DNA of 64,000 nucleotides. Origin: Bacteriovoracaceae bacterium. GTDB taxonomy: Bacteria > Bdellovibrionota > Bacteriovoracia > Bacteriovoracales > Bacteriovoracaceae. Both the position numbers and the translations under genes were made by a program. The notes under the pieces are model-generated. The model was not told the origin of the DNA. It made no database searches and worked only from the letters and a program-made list of their open reading frames with translations. This document shows, piece by piece, positions 54,204 through 62,767 of this stretch; the stretch's first letter is position 1; each line of letters begins with the position of its first letter. The stretch covers positions 1 to 64,000 of the forward strand of contig JAIPEG010000010.1 of NCBI GenBank assembly GCA_021737405.1, written 5' to 3'.

Positions 54204-55364
54204 ATGGCCGTTTATTTACTGTCAGGTAGTCGTACCCCAAGTGGTTCATTTTTAGGATCCCTCTCAAGTGTCCCAGCACCTCAGCTTGGAGCTGTTGCAA
54301 TAAAGGGAGCACTCGAAAAAATTGGCATGTCAAAAGATAAAGTGGATGAAGTTTTCATGGGCAATGTTGTTCAGGCCGGAGTCGGTCAGGCTCCTGCTCG
54401 TCAGGCTTCAATAGCTGCAGGTCTCTCTGAGTCAATACCATGTACCACTGTGAATAAAGTCTGTGGTTCAGGTCTTCAGGCCATTATTATGGCGGCCCAG
54501 TCAATCGCGGCCGGTGACAATTCACTGGTGATTGCTGGTGGTATGGAAAATATGAGTTTAGCTCCCCATTTAATTCCAAACTCCCGTACGGGTAACAAGT
54601 TTGGTGAAGCAACGTTGAAAGATGCTATGCAATGGGATGGTCTTTGGGATGTTTATTCAGACAGACCAATGGGCAATTGTGCTGAAGAGTGTGCACGAAA
54701 ATATAACTTTACTCGTGAAGAGCAAGACGCTTTTTCAATTGAATCTTTTAAGCGCGCTCAAAAAGCGATTGAAGAGGGTTACTTTAAATCAGAAATTTCT
54801 CCTGTAACGATTAAGACAAGAAAAGGGGAAACCGTTGTTGAACAAGACGAAGGTCCCTTTAAAGCAGATTTTGAAAAAATTCCTCAATTAAGATCTGCTT
54901 TTGAAAAAGATGGCACCATCACAGCGGCCAATGCTTCTACTATTAATGATGGCGCGGCAGCTATTTTGATTGGTGGAGATGAGTATAAAGATCAAGCTTC
55001 TTTTAAAATACTTGGCTATGCAAAACACGCCCAAAACCCAACATGGTTCACCACTGCTCCCGTTGAGGCCATGAAGAAATGTTCAGAAAAAGCAGGAGTT
55101 GCACTTCACGACATTGATCTTTTTGAAATCAATGAAGCGTTTGCGGTTGTGACAATGGCAGCAATTAAAGAACTAGAGCTACCAAAAGACCGAGTAAATG
55201 TGTTCGGAGGTGGAGTGAGTCTTGGTCACCCCATTGGGTGTTCAGGTACTAGAATCGTTGTAACTTTAATGAATGCGCTTGAGCGAAAAGGTGGTAGGTA
55301 CGGAATGGCCTCCATTTGCATCGGAGGCGGAGAGGCCTTAGCATTGTTAATAGAAAAAGTTTAA
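54204..55364 (+). CDS. acetyl-CoA acetyltransferase (thiolase)
   Basis: Catalytic cysteines in VNKVCGSGLQA and HPIGCSGTR, the NEAFAV loop and GGGVSLGHP identify a thiolase. 386 aa. It condenses or cleaves acetoacetyl-CoA and completes the hbd-crt-acd pathway 3.5 kb upstream. AAGGAG lies before the ATG. Followed after 17 bases by the cNMP-binding protein. Confidence 0.95.
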   Translation: MAVYLLSGSRTPSGSFLGSLSSVPAPQLGAVAIKGALEKIGMSKDKVDEVFMGNVVQAGVGQAPARQASIAAGLSESIPCTTVNKVCGSGLQAIIMAAQSIAAGDNSLVIAGGMENMSLAPHLIPNSRTGNKFGEATLKDAMQWDGLWDVYSDRPMGNCAEECARKYNFTREEQDAFSIESFKRAQKAIEEGYFKSEISPVTIKTRKGETVVEQDEGPFKADFEKIPQLRSAFEKDGTITAANASTINDGAAAILIGGDEYKDQASFKILGYAKHAQNPTWFTTAPVEAMKKCSEKAGVALHDIDLFEINEAFAVVTMAAIKELELPKDRVNVFGGGVSLGHPIGCSGTRIVVTLMNALERKGGRYGMASICIGGGEALALLIEKV

Positions 55365-55381
55365 GAATTTAAGAGGATAGG

Positions 55382-56443
55382 ATGTCCCAAGCAGCACCTG
55401 CAAAACAAAAAAAATCTGGTATCAGGACCTTTCAACCCGGAGAGGTCCTTTTTAAAGAAAACGATCCAGCTAATTCACTCTATATTATTCAAAAAGGTCA
55501 AATTCGTCTTTACCGACCAAAGGGTCGTGGTTTCGTTGATCTTGCCATCCTTCGCTCTGGTGAAGTGATTGGTGAGATGGCCTACTTTGATGAGAAAAGT
55601 CGTCGTCGCTCTTGTTCAGCAGCGGCGATAGTTCCAACTGATGTTATTGAAATTTCTTTTGTCGCCTTTGCTAAGACAATGGAAGGACTAAACCCTTGGT
55701 TTAAAACAATTATTAATACTCTTGCTGATCGCCTTAGAAAAACAAATGAAAGAGTTAAAGAGCTAGAATCTAACTCGGTTGGTTTTGGAAAGGGTGGCAA
55801 GGTTGCTGATTATGTCTTCTTTCATACAACGGACATTATGCGGGCCTTGGCCACGCTCTATCTTGTTTTTACAAGTCATGGGGAAAAACTGGAAACGGGT
55901 CAGTATCAAGTCCATATGAATAAATTAAAGTTCTATCTCTTTGATGTTTATAACGTACCTGAAATTAAGTTTGAAGAATTTCTAAATATGCTTAAAGAAG
56001 AGCATTATGTAGAGATGGCCAAAGATGAAGATGGGCTACCAAAAAATCTTCGCATGAGAAATCCCGATCAATTTAGATCAATTTCTATTTTCATGAATCA
56101 ACAAAAGCTTCTTGAAGATGAGAAAAAGTTAAAAATTTCTTCTAAGTGTGAGCGCTTTTTAAGCAGGGTTCTTGAACAATTAAAAACCGCTGATAAGCCA
56201 AAGGCGATGGCAGATATATCGATCATCCTTGCTGATTTTAAGGAAAGAAAGGTTCCTATTAATGATGGGGACTTTAAAGATGCAGTTGACGCGGGCCTGG
56301 CAGAGGATTTACTTGTAGGGGCCGATAATCAACTCACTTCTGTTATCAATATCGATAAGTTAAGAAAGGTGTTTCCAGCGATTCGCCTACAAAATGCGAT
56401 AAAAAGAATTAATGAACAAAAGGCCAAGGAAGGTGGCTACTAA
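55382..56443 (+). CDS. cyclic nucleotide-binding domain protein with a novel C-terminus
   Basis: Residues ~15-125 are a CRP-like sensor domain: FKENDPANSLYIIQKGQIRLY, GEVIGEMAYFDEKSRRRSCSAAA (phosphate-binding cassette), shown in two stretches. No recognisable CRP helix-turn-helix follows; instead ~225 residues of mostly helical sequence with no known domain. The arrangement with thiolase may be transcriptional only. Role unknown. Confidence 0.75.
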   Translation: MSQAAPAKQKKSGIRTFQPGEVLFKENDPANSLYIIQKGQIRLYRPKGRGFVDLAILRSGEVIGEMAYFDEKSRRRSCSAAAIVPTDVIEISFVAFAKTMEGLNPWFKTIINTLADRLRKTNERVKELESNSVGFGKGGKVADYVFFHTTDIMRALATLYLVFTSHGEKLETGQYQVHMNKLKFYLFDVYNVPEIKFEEFLNMLKEEHYVEMAKDEDGLPKNLRMRNPDQFRSISIFMNQQKLLEDEKKLKISSKCERFLSRVLEQLKTADKPKAMADISIILADFKERKVPINDGDFKDAVDAGLAEDLLVGADNQLTSVINIDKLRKVFPAIRLQNAIKRINEQKAKEGGY

Positions 56444-56907
56444 AGGTCTTCCTCTTTCTTAACTTGAAAGTCAGCTTCTATCGTATCCCCACCATTTTGA
56501 GGTGAGTACTCTCTACGAGCACCATCAACAATAATCGTTCTTTTGAATGAAAAGGGCTTTCCTCTATTTATGACAAACGACTTCTCAGAGGTCTCACCAC
56601 CAAGGGCGATAAACCAAGCAAACATGACGAGTATCGGATTTGTATTCCAGTAAGCAATGGTCGCTAAAAAGGCTACGAGAAAGCGAGGAGCAAAGAGCCA
56701 AGCAAGCCACCATAGAAAGCCCCCACTAACAACAGAGCTAAAGAGTAGGGTAAGGCGAGGAAAGAGGGTGATGAAAATTAGAAAGAAGGGGCCTCTTTTT
56801 TGCCAAAAATTAATGGTCCCAAAATCAAACTGAAAATTTTGCATCAGAATGGTGGATAGGCCTGTGAGGATAAGGAATAGCGCAAGAATTTTTAAAACAG
56901 TGTTCAT
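56440..56907 (-). CDS. hypothetical membrane protein
   Basis: 155 residues with three or four hydrophobic helices (about 4-22, 38-58, 62-92, 94-104) and a hydrophilic C-terminus (EADFQVKKEEDL). No family recognised. Convergent with the cNMP-domain gene (four-base overlap). Confidence 0.6.
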   Translation of the reverse strand: MNTVLKILALFLILTGLSTILMQNFQFDFGTINFWQKRGPFFLIFITLFPRLTLLFSSVVSGGFLWWLAWLFAPRFLVAFLATIAYWNTNPILVMFAWFIALGGETSEKSFVINRGKPFSFKRTIIVDGARREYSPQNGGDTIEADFQVKKEEDL

Positions 56908-57036
56908 TACTTGGTTTTATGTCAAATGGAATGGTCTTTCAATGTAAGAAAGTCTTAGAGAAATTTTTTCAATAGATTTCATTTTCAGCGATAATAGGAG
57001 AGTTCACATTATTCACAAATTCCAAGGAGGGAACCT

Positions 57037-57885
57037 GTGAGAGTTCTTTTATTAATGCTAGTATTGGCAATCCCTAGTACTTTTGCCTGCACAATGGACG
57101 GTCAGGAAGGCTTCATGCCTGAAAATGATATGAGCATTCCCGTTGGCTCAAAAAGTGCTAACTCTATGACAGAGGAGCGCTTCAATGAAATTATCGACAA
57201 AGTAGAGGCGGTTTATGCGCCTATTATTAAAAAAGAGAGAAGAGCGCGTCTTAAAGTAAACCGTAAGTGGACGGATGATACGGTAAACGCTTCAGCTCAA
57301 CAATTTTGGAAATTATGGATTGTTAATATGTACGGCGGTCTTGCTCGTCACCCCGCTGTAACTGATGATGGTTTTGCTCTTGTTGTATGTCATGAGCTTG
57401 GTCACCACCTTGGTGGAGCACCAAAAAATGGTCTTCCTATGGGATGGGCCTCTAATGAAGGTCAGTCGGATTACTTTGCTTCTCTAAAATGTTTTAGAAA
57501 GGTATTTGAAGGCGATGACAATATTCAGATTATAAAAAACATGACAATAGATGCTCATGCAGCACTTCATTGTAGTTTGCAGTGGTCAAATGCTGAAGAT
57601 CAAGCCTTATGTGTAAGATCAGCGATGGCCGGGAAAGCGCTGGCAACACTTTTAGCTGGTGGAACAAGGTCTGTTAATTTTAAGACTCCTGATACTTCAG
57701 TTGTTGATCGCACAAATGATCGTCACCCACAAGGTCAGTGTCGTCTAGATACTTATTTTCAGGGGGCTCTTTGTACAGTTCCTCATACAACAGACGTTTC
57801 TAAAAGTGATGCAACAGTTGGAACATGTAATAGAAGTGGAAATGATCAAGTTGGTATAAGACCACTTTGTTGGTACAAGCCATAA
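57037..57885 (+). CDS. secreted HExxH metallopeptidase-like protein
   Basis: GTG start with AAGGAGG upstream; signal peptide MRVLLLMLVLAIPSTFAC. At about residue 118 lies VVCHELGHHLGG, a zinc-binding HExxH(H) helix, and downstream EGQSDYFAS could supply further ligands. Cysteines are frequent (about ten), pointing to disulfides. A hairpin terminator follows. Family not named. Probably secreted or periplasmic. Confidence 0.7.
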   Translation: MRVLLLMLVLAIPSTFACTMDGQEGFMPENDMSIPVGSKSANSMTEERFNEIIDKVEAVYAPIIKKERRARLKVNRKWTDDTVNASAQQFWKLWIVNMYGGLARHPAVTDDGFALVVCHELGHHLGGAPKNGLPMGWASNEGQSDYFASLKCFRKVFEGDDNIQIIKNMTIDAHAALHCSLQWSNAEDQALCVRSAMAGKALATLLAGGTRSVNFKTPDTSVVDRTNDRHPQGQCRLDTYFQGALCTVPHTTDVSKSDATVGTCNRSGNDQVGIRPLCWYKP

Positions 57886-57904
57886 CTCCAAACAATTAAA
57901 GGAT

Positions 57905-57931
57905 TGGCCTCCGAATGGGGGCCATTTTTTT
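57905..57931 (+). terminator. terminator after the secreted peptidase gene
   Basis: 8-bp stem TGGCCTCC / GGGGGCCA with a GAAT loop, followed by seven T. Confidence 0.88.
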
Positions 57932-57939
57932 ATAAATTC

Positions 57940-58641
57940 TCACGGTTGATTCCAGGTTTCTTTTTTCCAGTCGTAAGTCTCGTGAGGATAGAACTGGTTT
58001 TTGTAATTCATCGATTTATTTTCTTCAATATAATAGCCAAGATAGTAATATTCTTTTTGACTCTCTTTGGTATACTCAATTTCTTTTAAGGCCCCAAAAA
58101 TCCCAAGGCTTCTCTTTTCGTAATCAGGATCATAGATAAAATAGACACTACTGGTGGCCTCACTTGAAATGTCTAAAAATCCAACGGCCACTAATTTCTC
58201 TTCAAGATAAAACTCACTAAGGGCACTTACTGTGGAGGGCGTAAAGTGGGTTTGAATAAAATCTTCGCGGCTTCCCGTTTTTTCTTCGTCCTGAGCAAAT
58301 CTAATCTTAGAATGCTTTAAAAAGAGTTGGTAGATCTCTTCTCTATAGAGAAGGGGCTTATAGGAAACTGAGATATCCTGATTCTTTTTAAGGACTCTTT
58401 TCTGACTTTTTGTCGGCTCGAATTTTTGAGCTAAGACTCTAAGGGGAAGGCACTTGTGGCAAGTTTTACAATTAGGCCTAAAAAAATAAATACCAAATTT
58501 CCTAAAACCTCTTTCAAGACATGTATTAAATTCTTTGGAGTCGACTTCTGTGGCCAAGAAGAATTCATGGCGGGCGTGTTGGCCCTCGATATAAGGGCAC
58601 TTCTCTTCTGGTGAGATCCTGGGGGGACTTAGAAGTTTCAT
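57940..58641 (-). CDS. bpt: aspartate/glutamate leucyltransferase (Bpt), arginyl-transferase family
   Basis: The ATE1/Bpt fold: CPYIEGQHARHEF near the start, RPNCKTCHKCLPLRV with conserved cysteines, and YLGYYIEENKSMNYKNQFYP. 233 aa is the Bpt length. It adds Leu (or Arg) to N-degron proteins for ClpS/ClpAP degradation. AGGAAG lies before the ATG. Confidence 0.93.
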   Translation of the reverse strand: MKLLSPPRISPEEKCPYIEGQHARHEFFLATEVDSKEFNTCLERGFRKFGIYFFRPNCKTCHKCLPLRVLAQKFEPTKSQKRVLKKNQDISVSYKPLLYREEIYQLFLKHSKIRFAQDEEKTGSREDFIQTHFTPSTVSALSEFYLEEKLVAVGFLDISSEATSSVYFIYDPDYEKRSLGIFGALKEIEYTKESQKEYYYLGYYIEENKSMNYKNQFYPHETYDWKKETWNQP

Positions 58642-58648
58642 TTACTTC

Positions 58649-60208
58649 CTATGAACTAGGATCGTAAATAATTTCAATCGTTGCACCATTTGAGTAAACA
58701 GCATTTCCAAAGAGTTGAAGAAAATATCCTGATTTCTCTAATGAAGGAGTGCCCACACAGTAAGTCGTCGAGTTGCTCGGACAGAAGTTACCCGGTCCTG
58801 TAATTTTGATATTCTTACTGATGAAGTATTGCGGTTGACCACCTGATTTTAGGAGTTGCCAGCCGTTCGTCGTTGATTGAGGCACGAGTTGGCCATTGAT
58901 CTTAAGCTGAATAGAAGATTCAACTGGCTTTGTTTGTAAATTAACATATCCGAACCACTCTTTTGGGCTTTGAGTTTGCACTCGAATACATTCTGGATAA
59001 GTAACAATTGCATTTCCATAAAGGCGCACAACGTAGCCAGTGAATGGTTCCCCTGGTGTTGGCTCAAATCTTGTGTTTACAGTTTGAACATAATTATTAA
59101 AGGTAAAACCAGAAGCTCCAGCAGGAATAGGAGAGTTTAGCTTTGGCATCTCGATGCCTTCTTTAAAAACACGAATTTCATCTGGATCAATAGTAGAAGC
59201 TCCACTGGAAGCAAGAGGCCAGTAGTTATAACGGTGAGTAATAAGAGTGTCATTTATAGAGGCGTTAATACCATCAAAAATCGAAGTAAAGCTTGATTGA
59301 CTACAAATATCGTAGGCATCAAACATTCCGTCTGCACGGGTATTTTGATCAGATTGACGATATTCAGGAACTCCTCCAACTCGGTAGGGTTCTAGATAAA
59401 CATTTTTTGAAAACTGTTGATAAGTCGCACCTTTTTTCCAAGAGGAAATTCCGCCACAACTATTTCCATTTCCTGATTCATTAAAGGCAGAGATAGACAT
59501 GAATCTCATTTGAATAGAATTAAGATTGATGCCAGTACAATTACCACTTTGAGGGGTATAGTTTCCTCTTAAGCAAAGCATTTCTTTGGTTTTGTCATTG
59601 AGGTAGGCTTGACGATCAGCTTCTGCGACAGGATATTTTTCCCATGATGAGTCATCTTGGTTACTCATGAGGACGACGTAAACGTACGAGTTGGCGCGAA
59701 AAATACCATTACTTACATTACCCTTAATAATATCAATAGCACGGTCAACACCTTGCTCTTTTGATCCCGCTGAATAGCTAAAGTTTAGACTTTGGGCCGC
59801 GAGCGTGCGGTCGATTTTTAAATTCAGGGCACTGCTAGAGAGACCAATGGTATTTTCTGAAATAAGTTTTGCCTGATCATTAAGGGGAGCAGAGTTTCCA
59901 ACAACCAAAGGAGCTAGCATGACATGATAATCAAAACGACTTGAAATATTATCTATTGTGTAATTAAGTGCTTGTTTAGTTTGATCATTTATAAAAACCG
60001 AACTTGTTGAATTGTCCCATAAAAAGAGAAAATCTACTTTTGGTTTAATGAGAGTGAATGAGGAGCAGGCATTGAAGTTAAAAGTATTGATTGGATTTGA
60101 TACTTCACTTTGACTCACTCTCTTGGGAGCAAATGCTTCTTCGCCACAGGCCGAAATAAAGAGGGCCATTAGAATATAAGTAATTTTAAATTTATGTTTT
60201 CTCATCAT
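58649..60208 (-). CDS. lipoprotein with a von Willebrand factor A-like domain
   Basis: Lipobox FISAC after MMRKHKFKITYILMALFI. A vWA-like start VDFLFLWDNSTSSVF (DxSxS-type metal site, first Asp/Asn) is followed by helices and strands ending VYVVLMSNQDDSSW, the fourth vWA strand. The C-terminal ~180 residues are beta-rich with GYVVRLYGNAIV and IEIIYDPSS repeats. Such proteins bind partners at the surface. The next gene on the minus strand (bpt) is eight bases away. Confidence 0.65.
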   Translation of the reverse strand: MMRKHKFKITYILMALFISACGEEAFAPKRVSQSEVSNPINTFNFNACSSFTLIKPKVDFLFLWDNSTSSVFINDQTKQALNYTIDNISSRFDYHVMLAPLVVGNSAPLNDQAKLISENTIGLSSSALNLKIDRTLAAQSLNFSYSAGSKEQGVDRAIDIIKGNVSNGIFRANSYVYVVLMSNQDDSSWEKYPVAEADRQAYLNDKTKEMLCLRGNYTPQSGNCTGINLNSIQMRFMSISAFNESGNGNSCGGISSWKKGATYQQFSKNVYLEPYRVGGVPEYRQSDQNTRADGMFDAYDICSQSSFTSIFDGINASINDTLITHRYNYWPLASSGASTIDPDEIRVFKEGIEMPKLNSPIPAGASGFTFNNYVQTVNTRFEPTPGEPFTGYVVRLYGNAIVTYPECIRVQTQSPKEWFGYVNLQTKPVESSIQLKINGQLVPQSTTNGWQLLKSGGQPQYFISKNIKITGPGNFCPSNSTTYCVGTPSLEKSGYFLQLFGNAVYSNGATIEIIYDPSS

Positions 60209-60402
60209 GAAAATTTCCTAGGTTTTACCTAATTCTCTAGTCTTATCGTCAAATGGGCCGAAAATCTTTAAACTCAGGGTAAAGTGGAACTGGTTATCAG
60301 ACTATTAAACTCAGTTACTGGTTATTATTGCCCTCTAGGGCAATGGAGCAAGGCCTTGTAAAATGGATAAGGTATTGTTTTTATAATGAAGAGGGAGAAA
60401 TC

Positions 60403-61227
60403 ATGAGTGCTCAATGGTATTACGTTCAAGGAAGCGAAAGAGTAGGACCTGTTGAAAAAGAGGAAATCCATTCATTGTTTCACGAAGGCGTATTAAACCC
60501 AGAGTCCTATGTTTGGCGAAAAGGATTTGATAATTGGAAAAACTTAAATGCGATCGATGAATTTGATTCCCTTTTGGCGGGAGATGATGACTCTCATGAT
60601 AACGATACTTATGAAGATGAAGTAGAAAGTATTCCACAAATGGATGAAGGGCAGGTTGAAACAAGGCCAAGTTCTTTTGATTTGAATAGTATTGGACATA
60701 ATGACAAAGTATTCACCATTAAAGTTGGCTATGATCGCGGTGGAAACGAAAACGAGTACGGCCCTTTTTCTATTGCGCAGTTAAGTCGTGCCTTTGAAGA
60801 AAAACGAATTAGTGAAAGAACATTCATCTTTACTCCGGGGATGACAACCTGGGTTTTACTTGGCGATTTTGAAAGATTTGAAGATATTGCGGGGAGCTTA
60901 CCTCCAAAAATAACAGAAGAAGATCGTCGTTTTAACGTCAGAAAACCTTTTGTTGCTCGACTCTTTTTTCATGATAATCAAACGGTCTATGAGGGAATAT
61001 GTAGAGATATCTCGGTTGGGGGATTACAAATATTAGTTTCAGAGTTTCCTTGTAGCGTAGGGGATAAAGTATCGATGAATGTTCACCCTGACAATTCAGA
61101 CTATCACTTCACAGCATCGGGAAAGGTCGTTCGGAAACTTGAGGGGAATGCAGGTTTTTCTCTACGTTTCGAGGATTTAGCACCTGATGCGCATTCAGCG
61201 ATTCAAAGCTATATAAATGAAAATTGA
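60403..61227 (+). CDS. GYF_2-GYF_2-PilZ protein
   Basis: The start at 60403 has GGGAG upstream. Domains in order: GYF_2 (1-50, QWYYVQGSERVGPVEKEEI ... VWRKGFDNWKNL), an acidic linker, a second GYF_2-like domain (about 105-165, YGPFSIAQLSRAF ... TTWVLLGDF), and PilZ (about 175-275, RRFNVRKPFVARLFF, DISVGGLQI). PilZ domains bind c-di-GMP; here RxxxR and DxSxGG are both present. It overlaps the next gene by 11 bases. Confidence 0.82.
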   Translation: MSAQWYYVQGSERVGPVEKEEIHSLFHEGVLNPESYVWRKGFDNWKNLNAIDEFDSLLAGDDDSHDNDTYEDEVESIPQMDEGQVETRPSSFDLNSIGHNDKVFTIKVGYDRGGNENEYGPFSIAQLSRAFEEKRISERTFIFTPGMTTWVLLGDFERFEDIAGSLPPKITEEDRRFNVRKPFVARLFFHDNQTVYEGICRDISVGGLQILVSEFPCSVGDKVSMNVHPDNSDYHFTASGKVVRKLEGNAGFSLRFEDLAPDAHSAIQSYINEN

Positions 61228-62122
61228 TGCTTACCAAAAAAGAAAAATCTCTCTTTCTGATGGAATCTTAACCTCATCATTTTCGTTTAATCGAGGTGGC
61301 AACGATGATTTTTTATATGGAAGGTCATACGAGTGTGAAGGTGATGAGAAAACAAATGTCATCTTTCTTCATGATATTGGCGAACATGGAAATCGCTATC
61401 AGGATTTCTTTCACTCCTTCTTAACCCATTTTAAAAATCCTCATTTAGCCTTTCATTCCTTAGACTTTAGAGGACATGGAAAGAGCAGTGGAACAAGAGG
61501 CCATTTAAAGAGTATTGATGATTTGTGCCTAGACGTTATCGGCTTAACGAATGAGTTAGAAGAGTCACAGGCACCTGTCATTTTTATGGGGATAGGACTT
61601 GGAGGGATTGTTGCTCTCAAAATTCTTCATCTCCACTTTAGTTTGTTGAAGAAGGGTATTGGTGGTCTTATCTTAATAAATCCTTCATTAAAATTAAATT
61701 GGACACTTCCTAGTATTCTTGAAGGTGTGGCCAAAAGGGATTACCTGTCTCTCTCTAAAGTAAAATTACCTTTTACTTTAGAAGGGAAATTGTTTTGTGG
61801 TGACTCATATCTTGCCGAAGAATTTGATAGTGATCCGCTTGTTAATCACTCCCTGACTTGGGGATCGCTGCTTGAATTGCAGCATAATGCTAGTTTGATA
61901 AGAACTTCTGCTTACTATCTTGATATTCCTGTCTTTGTTGGGATTTCAGAGAAGGGCGGGCTTTATGAACGTAGAGTAACCGAGCTTTTTGCTAGAGGAA
62001 TAGCAGATTGTACTTTGATAAATTACTTAAACGCAACACATGATCTACTACATAACTTTGAAAGTGAAAAACTATCCCAAGATGTTTATAATTGGTTAAA
62101 GAAATATTTTTTAAAAGACTAA
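61217..62122 (+). CDS. alpha/beta hydrolase (monoglyceride lipase-like) lacking the nucleophile
   Basis: The fold is clear (VIFLHDIGEHGNRYQDFF, SLDFRGHGKSSGTRGHLKS, and HDLLHN near the end for the His). However, the nucleophile elbow reads GIGLGG, with Gly in place of the catalytic Ser of GHSxGG, and the acid position is also unclear. It is probably a non-catalytic homologue with a binding role. It overlaps the PilZ gene. Confidence 0.78.
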   Translation: MKIDAYQKRKISLSDGILTSSFSFNRGGNDDFLYGRSYECEGDEKTNVIFLHDIGEHGNRYQDFFHSFLTHFKNPHLAFHSLDFRGHGKSSGTRGHLKSIDDLCLDVIGLTNELEESQAPVIFMGIGLGGIVALKILHLHFSLLKKGIGGLILINPSLKLNWTLPSILEGVAKRDYLSLSKVKLPFTLEGKLFCGDSYLAEEFDSDPLVNHSLTWGSLLELQHNASLIRTSAYYLDIPVFVGISEKGGLYERRVTELFARGIADCTLINYLNATHDLLHNFESEKLSQDVYNWLKKYFLKD

Positions 62123-62130
62123 GGTAAATG

Positions 62131-62643
62131 ATGCTAAAAAAACTCTTTGTTACTCTCTTAATAACTATGTCTTGTACGACCCTTAATAAAAATATGGTTA
62201 AGGAAGGCAAGTATGACATAACGGGAGGAGTTTTCGAGAATTTGAGGTGGGAAGATACCTTAACTTTCAAAAGAGTTTCTTGGTTCAAAGAGTTAACTCT
62301 TACCTTTGATATTTTTATGGTCAATATTGGAAAAGAAAGCCCCTTCTATTCGTGGTTCTCCAAAGACGAAAAGCAGATTGTTGAGAGCTGTTTGGACAGC
62401 AAAGTCATGCTAACTTATGCTTGGGACCCCATGCAGATTTCAAGAGAGGGCTTTTACTCAGAGGTCGAAAAATTAGGTTACGAGAGAATTTCAATCCCAA
62501 ATTTTCATGGCCATGTGAAAATGCATCCCAATTTTGCCCGGATCAATGTCTATCTCTATAAAACGAGCTTAATTTGTCGAAGAAAAATTGGTGATAGTAA
62601 ATTAGTCATTTCATTTCCGGGTTTTAATTCAGTAACTCTCTAA
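62131..62643 (+). CDS. hypothetical lipoprotein
   Basis: 170 residues with lipobox TMSC after MLKKLFVTLLI. Two adjacent ATGs: the second (62131) has AAGG six bases upstream. The mature part is basic and aromatic, with two further cysteines. No family recognised. It follows the hydrolase by eight bases. Confidence 0.6.
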   Translation: MLKKLFVTLLITMSCTTLNKNMVKEGKYDITGGVFENLRWEDTLTFKRVSWFKELTLTFDIFMVNIGKESPFYSWFSKDEKQIVESCLDSKVMLTYAWDPMQISREGFYSEVEKLGYERISIPNFHGHVKMHPNFARINVYLYKTSLICRRKIGDSKLVISFPGFNSVTL

Positions 62644-62767
62644 AAAATCTGGGTATGCATAATGTAGTTTTAATAGGTTAGACCTTGTTTGATCCTTGAA
62701 ACCACTAAAATTTCCTCAATCTTTTCTACATTTATACCGAAAGGACAATGTAGGAGTGTAAAGAAAC

